DNA of 64,000 nt from FEB-10 sp963710645 (lineage in GTDB: Bacteria; Acidobacteriota; Thermoanaerobaculia; Thermoanaerobaculales; Sulfomarinibacteraceae). The translations under genes and the position numbers were made by a program. Shown piece by piece: positions 59,068-64,000 of the stretch. The notes beneath the pieces are model-generated. The model was given only the letters and a program-made list of their open reading frames with translations, ran no database searches and was not told the DNA's origin. The first letter of the stretch is position 1. Every line of letters begins with the position of its first letter. The stretch is taken from NCBI GenBank assembly GCA_963710645.1, contig CAVQBD010000009.1:310001-374000 (forward strand). Direction: 5' to 3'.

Positions 59068-60762
59068 TCAGTCCATCTCGGGGTCGAAGACAACCACCTG
59101 ATTGCCTCCGCGGCGGCGAGCGGCATACATGGCGGCCTCGGCTTCGCGGAACAACTCCCCGGCACTGGAGGGGTTCCCAGACACGGCGACGCCCACGCTC
59201 GCCGTACACTGGATGTCGTGGTCTCCGAACCGAAAAGAACCGGCCAGTGCTGCAGACACCGCCCCGACGATTTCCTGAGGCTCGTCTTCGCCGTGGAGGG
59301 GAGCCACAACGATGGCGAAGGTGTCGCCCGCGCACCTCGCGACGGTTGCGCCGTCCGACACGGCTCCCTCCAATCGCCGCGCCACCGACCGCAGCAATAA
59401 ATCGCCCATACGTTGTCCGAAGCGGTCATTTACCTCCCTGAAGTCGTCCATATCGAGCAGAATAAGGGCGACTCGATCGTTCCGAATGGTCGAGTCTGCG
59501 CGCAACAGGGTCTCCAACCGGTCCATCAGCGACAGACGATTGGGCGCCCCGGTGAGACCGTCATGGAAAGCGTTGAACAAGAGCCGGTCCTCGATCATCT
59601 GCCTTTCGGTGATGTTGACCACCGACACCACCGTTCGTTCGGCCCCTGGCAGCGCGGCTTCGGAGGTGTTGACCTGGCAGCTGCGGCCGTCACGGGTGAT
59701 GAATTCGAATCGTCCGTGCCTGGGTCCGCTCTCAGGCGCGGCCAAGAGCACTCGTCTCCGCTCGGCCACCCTGTCCCCGTCGGCGATGGACATGAACCGG
59801 CTCCAATTTGCGAGGCCCTCGATCTCGGCCCGTCCGAACCCTGAGAACCTCTCGAACGCGGAGTTCACCATGGCGACGGTGCCGTCACCTTCCAGAACCG
59901 CGATGGCGGCCCCGCTGTGCTCGAAGACGGCGCGCAGATCTTCACCGGCCTGCCGGACGGCCTCCTGGGCCTGACGAATCGCGGTCACATCCTCCACCAG
60001 ACCTTCCACGACTCGCCCCCCCTCGGATCGGCGCTCCACGGTGAGCGACAGGGTGACCCAGATCGGTGAACCGTCAGCCCGCACCCACCGAACCTGTAAG
60101 GACCGGACCTGGCCTTCCTGTGAAAGACGGTCCATCAGGTCCCCATAGACCGCGGGCTGGGCAAAGAAATCCCGAAATGACCGCGGCGTGGCGTCCTGAC
60201 CCTCCACTGTCCCAACCAGCCTATCGAACGATGTGTTGGTATCGAGCAGGGTGCCGTTCATCGAGATCCGGAAAACGCCCACATTGAGTCGTTCCAGGAG
60301 ATCCTGAAGCCGGCCTTCGAGGCTCCCGATCCGCTCCTCGAACTCGAGGCGCCTGAGGGCCGAACGGAGGCTCGTCCGCAACCGCGACTCCAGGTCGCCT
60401 GTCTTCACCAGGTAGGACTCTACGCCCTCGCGCATCGCCGCGGTTGCCGCCAGTTCGTCGTCGCTGCGCGTCACCATGATCACCGGCACCCCCGGACGGA
60501 GGCTCTTGACTGCGGTCAGAACTTCAAGACCAGACGACCAGTGCAACTCTTGCTCGGTGATGACAATGTGAAACCGATTTTCCTGGAGAGCCTGATAGAA
60601 GCCAACGTGGTCCGACACCTCGCGCAGCTCCATCGGCGCCACATCCTGTGTCACGACCCGAGCGATACGGGCACGATCCTCGGCGTGGTCGTCGATGAGA
60701 AGAACGTTGATCGTGGATCGACCGGACTCCTCACGATCATGTCTGCCGCGCCGCCGTTCCAT
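59068..60762 (-). CDS. REC-PAS-PAS-GGDEF-like regulator with degenerate active sites
   Basis: 564 residues, ATG at 60762 with GGGAGGGCG upstream. Residues 18-140 form a receiver domain (INVLLIDDHAEDRARIARVV), but at the phospho-acceptor position the sequence is VITEQELHW with Glu 70 in place of Asp; Lys 120 is kept. Two PAS domains follow (about 155-265 and 275-390, the latter with NSAFERFSGF and RDGRSCQVNTSEA). The C-terminal GGDEF domain is complete in length (FHDGLTGAPNRLSLMDRLETL, DMDDFREVNDRFG) but the motif is AGDTF at 478-482. A constitutive phosphomimetic-like input and little or no cyclase activity are inferred; it may act as a sensor or effector-binding protein. Confidence 0.85.
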   Translation of the reverse strand: MERRRGRHDREESGRSTINVLLIDDHAEDRARIARVVTQDVAPMELREVSDHVGFYQALQENRFHIVITEQELHWSSGLEVLTAVKSLRPGVPVIMVTRSDDELAATAAMREGVESYLVKTGDLESRLRTSLRSALRRLEFEERIGSLEGRLQDLLERLNVGVFRISMNGTLLDTNTSFDRLVGTVEGQDATPRSFRDFFAQPAVYGDLMDRLSQEGQVRSLQVRWVRADGSPIWVTLSLTVERRSEGGRVVEGLVEDVTAIRQAQEAVRQAGEDLRAVFEHSGAAIAVLEGDGTVAMVNSAFERFSGFGRAEIEGLANWSRFMSIADGDRVAERRRVLLAAPESGPRHGRFEFITRDGRSCQVNTSEAALPGAERTVVSVVNITERQMIEDRLLFNAFHDGLTGAPNRLSLMDRLETLLRADSTIRNDRVALILLDMDDFREVNDRFGQRMGDLLLRSVARRLEGAVSDGATVARCAGDTFAIVVAPLHGEDEPQEIVGAVSAALAGSFRFGDHDIQCTASVGVAVSGNPSSAGELFREAEAAMYAARRRGGNQVVVFDPEMD

Positions 60763-61182
60763 CGCCCTCCCACCAGATGATGAAGTGACTCATTGTAGCG
60801 GAGTAGGTTGCAGGTTGTGGGTTGTAGCCACCGCCGGCCCACCGATCACATTTCGGGTTTCGGGTTGTCCCCCACTCGCCCGACCGGTTGGGGGCGTTCC
60901 TCGGAGGTGCCTGGCATCCTCACGGGGAGCGCGGCGGGAGTATCGGCGCGTTGAAATCGGTGGATCGAACCCAATGAGAAGAACGTCGTAGAGCACCCGC
61001 CCCGGCTGCAATCCGAAGGCTCGATGCGGCCCGGGGGGTTGGCCCCCCGGGATCGCCGGCGACGGGTGCCGGGGGATAAATCCCCGGCCCGCAGACCTTT
61101 CCCACAACCCCCGACTGGGCGAGGGAGGTTCCTTGTTCCTTGTCCCCGGGACTGGTGGTAGGGCGGGGGCCCTGCCTACTGC
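60763..61182. repeat. Repeat island with hairpins and GGTTG and TTCGGG heptads
   Basis: Heptad arrays AGGTTGC/AGGTTGT at 60803-60826 and TTTCGGG at 60851-60866; a partial copy of the 20.5-kb repeat at 60899-60950; hairpins CCGGGGGG (61031-61038)/CCCCCCGG (61043-61050) and GCCGGGGGATAAATCCCCGG around 61068-61087; TTCCTTG and TGCCTAC heptads at 61128-61143 and 61172-61193. The last array overlaps the stop of the next gene. Confidence 0.8.
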
Positions 61183-61986
61183 CTACTGCCTATCATCACC
61201 ATCCATCCCACCCATGTGCACGATCAGTAGAACCTGGTCCCGGTGGGCGTCCCAATCCATGGCCGACATGATCGGGCCCATATCGACGCCTGCCAAACCC
61301 TCGTCCAGTGACTTTCCGACGGCGTCGATGGTCGCAAGCTCCGACACCGTGTACCAGGTGACATGGGTCCAGCTGGGATCCCCGTGCAGCTCCTGGGTCG
61401 AGATGCCGTAGCTGGCTATGGAACCATCGGCGTGGTGTTTCGCCAGGATGGGAGCCACGTTGTCCTTGAAGAAGTCAATCATCCCGTCGAATCCCTCCGG
61501 GGCCACCTTCCAGTAGGAAATGTGGAAGTACTTGGGAACAGCCCCGTCAGGTGAGCCCAGATGGCCGACGTGGTGGCGGATGATCGCGTCGTGATGGGCG
61601 CCGTCAATTGTGGCCTCGTCGTAGAGCTTCTGGCCTTCCATCAACTGTTCCGTAGTGCGCGAGGCGAACATCTTTTCGAACCCGCCCTGCAGGGTCTGCA
61701 CACCGCCCCACCCGGACGTGGTGGCCCACAGCATGTAATTCCACGTGTCGTCCAAGTGGTGGTTGATCGGGATGGCGATTCCCCACGACGACAGCGTGCC
61801 GTTTTTCAGCATTTCGTCGTACATGGGTCCATCGTCCGTGACAGAGGCGCGAATGAGCTCCCGGCTTTTCCCCGACTCGGTCTTTTCATACGCCAGCCAG
61901 GTGATGGCATCGAGGTCCTCCTGGGCGGAAGCCACCCCAGCAAGACCAAGCATGAACACGATTCCGAATACAAATACTCTCTTCAT
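61183..61986 (-). CDS. Secreted protein of unknown function
   Basis: 267 residues; ATG at 61986 with GGGAG upstream. Signal MKRVFVFGIVFMLGLAGVASAQ. The mature part has two similar halves (TWLAYEKTESGKSRELIRA and FHISYWKVAPEGFDGMIDF; each then with His-rich HHLDDTWNYMLWATTS and DPSWTHVTWYTVSEL), which suggests a duplicated alpha/beta dimeric barrel. It does not match a family I can name. Its last two codons and TAG come from the TGCCTAC (complement GGCAGTA) heptad array at 61172-61193. Confidence 0.7.
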   Translation of the reverse strand: MKRVFVFGIVFMLGLAGVASAQEDLDAITWLAYEKTESGKSRELIRASVTDDGPMYDEMLKNGTLSSWGIAIPINHHLDDTWNYMLWATTSGWGGVQTLQGGFEKMFASRTTEQLMEGQKLYDEATIDGAHHDAIIRHHVGHLGSPDGAVPKYFHISYWKVAPEGFDGMIDFFKDNVAPILAKHHADGSIASYGISTQELHGDPSWTHVTWYTVSELATIDAVGKSLDEGLAGVDMGPIMSAMDWDAHRDQVLLIVHMGGMDGDDRQ

Positions 61987-62696
61987 TTCAAACTCCCTTG
62001 GTTGTGCCGGCGCCCAATCACTCGAGCCAGTCAATCTGGAGTGTGAGGGCGCACTCAGCGCTGTTGATTTGCCTAAATATGAGACTCTGTATCGAAGAGG
62101 TTAGCACCCTTGCGCGCTTTGGACAAGAGGCCCCCCACCCGACCAGATGCAAGATGCAAGATCCCCGACCCGCCCGGACCGGGTGTGGGCACGATGGGCG
62201 GGCGTGCCGGGTACATGCTTGTGCGGTCCGGGTTCACCGAGCGTCTGACGGCCGTCTGTTACCGCACTATGTGGACCGGGCTTCCTCGAGGAGCGCGGTT
62301 GGGAGATGGGCGCGTCGACGTCGTCAGATCGAACCCCACGAGAAGAGCCATTGTGGTGCGGGCCTCTGGCCTGCATTTAGTATTCAAACAGGGCGAGAGT
62401 TGCAGCCGAGACGGCCGCTCCACAATGGCTCCAACTGCTGTCATCCTGAGCGAGCGCAGCGAGTCGAAGGATCTGGGCGGGTGGGTACCTGGCGCGAACT
62501 ACCCCCACCCAGGTTCTTCTATTAAGGGGGATGTCAAGAGCGCGGCTTCGCCCACCTCGGTGTCGTTGGCTATGACATCCGGCCGAACCGGGAGGGTGGC
62601 GGACTCAGGGTTTCTGATCCGTGTTGATCCGTGTGATCTGTGGGCTCTTCGGGTGTGTGGGGGACTCTCACCTTCTCACCTTCCCACCTTCCCGCC
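61987..62696. repeat. Largest repeat island: five module types in 700 bp
   Basis: In order: GATGCAA heptads and CCCCACCCGACC core at 62131-62180; inverted box GATGGGCGGGCGTGCC at 62193-62208; a degenerate copy of the 20.5-kb repeat with GAGGAGCGCGGTTGGGAGAT at 62289-62308; the TTGTAGCGC-type palindromic element (ends CATTGTGG and CCACAATG) at 62348-62429; a CATCCTGAGCGAGCGCAGCG element with inverted CTGGGCGGGTGGG and CCACCCAGG at 62443-62520; and CACCTTC-type repeats at about 62665-62690. No gene is apparent. Confidence 0.8.
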
Positions 62697-63209
62697 CTAG
62701 AATGGTGAGAAGCCTCCGTCCTGCCAAAAGTCCTCGCGGACCCCGCCATAGAGCATGCGCAGGGCCTCGAGGTGCTCTCGCTCCCAGTCGGCGAGAAACT
62801 CGTAGAAGGCCTTGACCTCCGCGTCGGTGGAGTGCTGCGCGGCGCTCGAGAAGTAGTTGATGGCGTTTGACTCCAGGGTCATGCCGATGGACAGCACACC
62901 GAGTTCGAAGTCGGCGCCGTGCGCCTGCTGTTTGAAGGCGTCAGTGAAGATGGTCGCGGTGAAGGACTTGAGGTCCGGGTCGCGGAGGTGGACATTGAAG
63001 GCCGCGACTCCCTTGTCCTCATAGGAACCCATCACATTCTTCAGATAGGCCTTGTGCTGGACCTCGTCGCGAGCGAGCTTGTCAAAGAGCTCCTGAACCG
63101 CGGGCTTGTCGGCCCGGTCCGCCGCCATGGAGTAGAAGGTGTAACCGTCCACCTCGATCTGGTAGGCCTTCCTCAAGACCTCGCGGATTTCATCGTTGGC
63201 TTGTGTCAT
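62697..63209 (-). CDS. Rubrerythrin/ferritin-like di-iron protein
   Basis: 170 residues from ATG 63209 with GGAGG upstream; the longer frame is not supported. The ferritin-like helix pair carries ligands EVDGYTFYSMAADRA, DEVQHKAYL (ExxH) and GMTLESNAINYFSSAAQHS, DWEREHLEALRML (ExxH), giving a di-iron site. No C-terminal rubredoxin domain is present, so it is a short rubrerythrin-like or ferritin-like protein used in peroxide/oxygen defence of anaerobes and microaerobes. It is on the same strand as two ferredoxin-like genes, 31 bases apart. Confidence 0.85.
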   Translation of the reverse strand: MTQANDEIREVLRKAYQIEVDGYTFYSMAADRADKPAVQELFDKLARDEVQHKAYLKNVMGSYEDKGVAAFNVHLRDPDLKSFTATIFTDAFKQQAHGADFELGVLSIGMTLESNAINYFSSAAQHSTDAEVKAFYEFLADWEREHLEALRMLYGGVREDFWQDGGFSPF

Positions 63210-63240
63210 TTTCCCACCTCCGTCTCCGTGCCATGCCCGA

Positions 63241-63711
63241 TCACACGCCACCGCCGATCTCCAACGCCTCCCGGTCCAACGGCTCCGGTGGAACCGCGGC
63301 CAATTCGGCCGGCACCCAGGCGATGGCCCCTGTTGGACAGAATGGCACGCAGCGGGGATCGCCGCCGCAGAGATCACACTTCTGGACCAAATTGTAGGTC
63401 TCGTCCCACAACATATTGCCGAAGGGACAGGCAGCGACACACATGCGACAGCTGATGCATCGCGACCTCACCATGTCTACCGCACCGGTGTCGGCGTTGC
63501 GCACCAGGGCCTCGGTGGGACAGACCGCGACACACGCCGCGTCGTCGCACTGGAAGCAGACGATGGGAATTCCGAGCTCGGGCCCTCGCCGGTGGATGTT
63601 GATCCGGGTCTTGGAAGGCCGCCCCTCGCTGCCGTGGGCAAAGGCGCAGGCCAGCTCGCACTTGCCGCAGGCGATGCACCGTTCCACCGATACTTTGAAG
63701 ATCATGTTCAT
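63241..63711 (-). CDS. Four-cluster ferredoxin-like subunit
   Basis: 156 residues; ATG 63711 with GGGAAGGGGG upstream, overlapping the preceding stop as ATGA. Four Cys motifs for 4Fe-4S clusters occur: CIACGKCELAC, CFQCDDAACVAVC, CISCRMCVAAC and CDLCGGDPRCVPFC. This is the HybA/CooF/NrfC type electron-transfer subunit. The catalytic partner (dehydrogenase or aldehyde oxidoreductase) must lie outside the window; the adjacent genes are another 4Fe-4S protein and a rubrerythrin-like protein. Confidence 0.88.
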   Translation of the reverse strand: MNMIFKVSVERCIACGKCELACAFAHGSEGRPSKTRINIHRRGPELGIPIVCFQCDDAACVAVCPTEALVRNADTGAVDMVRSRCISCRMCVAACPFGNMLWDETYNLVQKCDLCGGDPRCVPFCPTGAIAWVPAELAAVPPEPLDREALEIGGGV

Positions 63712-64000
63712 TGCGCCCCCTTCCCGTCCGACAGTGAGGCGGAGGTCTTGGCCATCTCGAGGCGCTTGGTGGTATCCGAGGTCTCGAAGTAGGCCATGGG
63801 GACACCACTTCGCTTGGCGAAGTGTTCGGCCTGGGCCCTGGTGATCACCGCCTTGCCGGTGGCCGGGTCGCGGAGCATCTCGAATTCCTTGTTCCAGATG
63901 GTCCGAGTGACGTTGCCGTCGGAGAACGGGATGCAGTTGGTGGGGCAGATCTCGGCGCAGGCCAGACACCCGATACAATCTGGCGGCTCGCCATGGAACG
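63708..64000 (-). CDS. 4Fe-4S protein, C-terminal part, cut at the window edge
   Basis: On the minus strand the open frame enters from the window end and stops at 63708. It contains a 4Fe-4S motif DCIGCLACAEICPTNCI near its visible start, then about 80 residues ending LSDGKGAQ with a conserved RTIWNKEFEM segment. The stop overlaps the next gene's start as ATGA, so both are co-translated. It resembles hydrogenase- or CO-dehydrogenase-associated ferredoxin subunits, but the N-terminus and the motif count are missing. Confidence 0.75.
   Translation of the reverse strand, partial: FHGEPPDCIGCLACAEICPTNCIPFSDGNVTRTIWNKEFEMLRDPATGKAVITRAQAEHFAKRSGVPMAYFETSDTTKRLEMAKTSASLSDGKGAQ

Noticed and set aside
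59068..60762. Active diguanylate cyclase
   Set aside because: The catalytic GGDEF motif is AGDTF, so activity cannot be assumed.
1..64000. tRNA or rRNA genes
   Set aside because: I saw no cloverleaf-like sequence or conserved rRNA stretch by reading; a tRNAscan run was not possible.

Overview
The window is a GC-rich chromosome segment from a Gram-negative bacterium with many lipoproteins and outer-membrane or periplasmic proteins. Gene content (sortilin-type BNR proteins, a class II ribonucleotide reductase, M16 lipoprotein peptidases, TAXI binding protein, MacAB- and RND-type pumps) is compatible with an uncultured Acidobacteriota-like lineage. That assignment is inference: there is no rRNA or other decisive marker here. 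I see no tRNA, rRNA, CRISPR array, phage genes or transposase genes.

Layout. 1-2971 (+): the end of a spermidine-synthase-like gene, a DUF481 outer-membrane protein and a HAD-fold lipoprotein. 3180-13811 (-): two giant envelope proteins (AsmA-like and DUF748), a VOC lipoprotein translationally coupled to a tiny lipoprotein, a DUF2959 lipoprotein, aquaporin Z and a META-domain protein. 13.9-31.4 kb: a heavily frameshifted amidohydrolase, a membrane GDPD, a histidine phosphatase, a CrtI/RetSat-like oxidoreductase, a thiamine-binding protein, a nucleoside phosphorylase, a large BNR protein, MsrA, UbiX and an M16 peptidase. All five frameshifted loci of the window fall in this stretch. 31.8-40.5 kb (+): a MATE transporter, then a self-contained efflux unit (TetR regulator with promoter and palindromic operator, TolC-like channel, lipid-anchored adaptor, RND pump), then a DsrE-like lipoprotein. 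40.9-46.7 kb (-): a secreted beta-rich protein and a MacAB-like ABC export operon with two permeases. 47.3-52.2 kb (+): an epimerase/threonine-dehydrogenase-like gene and nrdJ with paired NrdR boxes. 52.4-64 kb: an envelope group (TerB-protease fusion, duplicated HhH protein, BON/OmpA protein), a TAXI binding protein, acyl-CoA-binding protein with histidine ammonia-lyase, a degenerate REC-PAS-GGDEF protein, a secreted unknown, and a redox group (rubrerythrin-like protein and two ferredoxin-like proteins, the last cut by the window edge).

The most unusual feature lies between the genes. Almost every intergenic space longer than about 200 bp is filled with a recurring set of repeat modules. The most striking are more than twenty short tandem arrays with a period of exactly 7 bp. 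The heptamer differs from site to site (AATTCTC, GATGCTG, TTCTTTG, TTTTGAC, GAAATGA, GGCAGTA, CCGAGTC and others), yet the arrays share the period and usually abut a GC-rich core of the CCCGCCCACCCGG type. Several are arranged as inverted arms around that core. In three places the array supplies the stop codon of the upstream gene, and after nrdJ the GC core forms a good intrinsic terminator. Other modules are a palindromic element with TTGTAGCGCAG ends, a GGTGCCAGGGCCGACACT family, a 213-bp direct repeat flanking one gene, a GGCACGCCCGCCCATCGCGCC box and long hairpins. I know of no description of this combined heptad-plus-core family; heptanucleotide short tandem repeats are known in cyanobacteria as a possible analogue.
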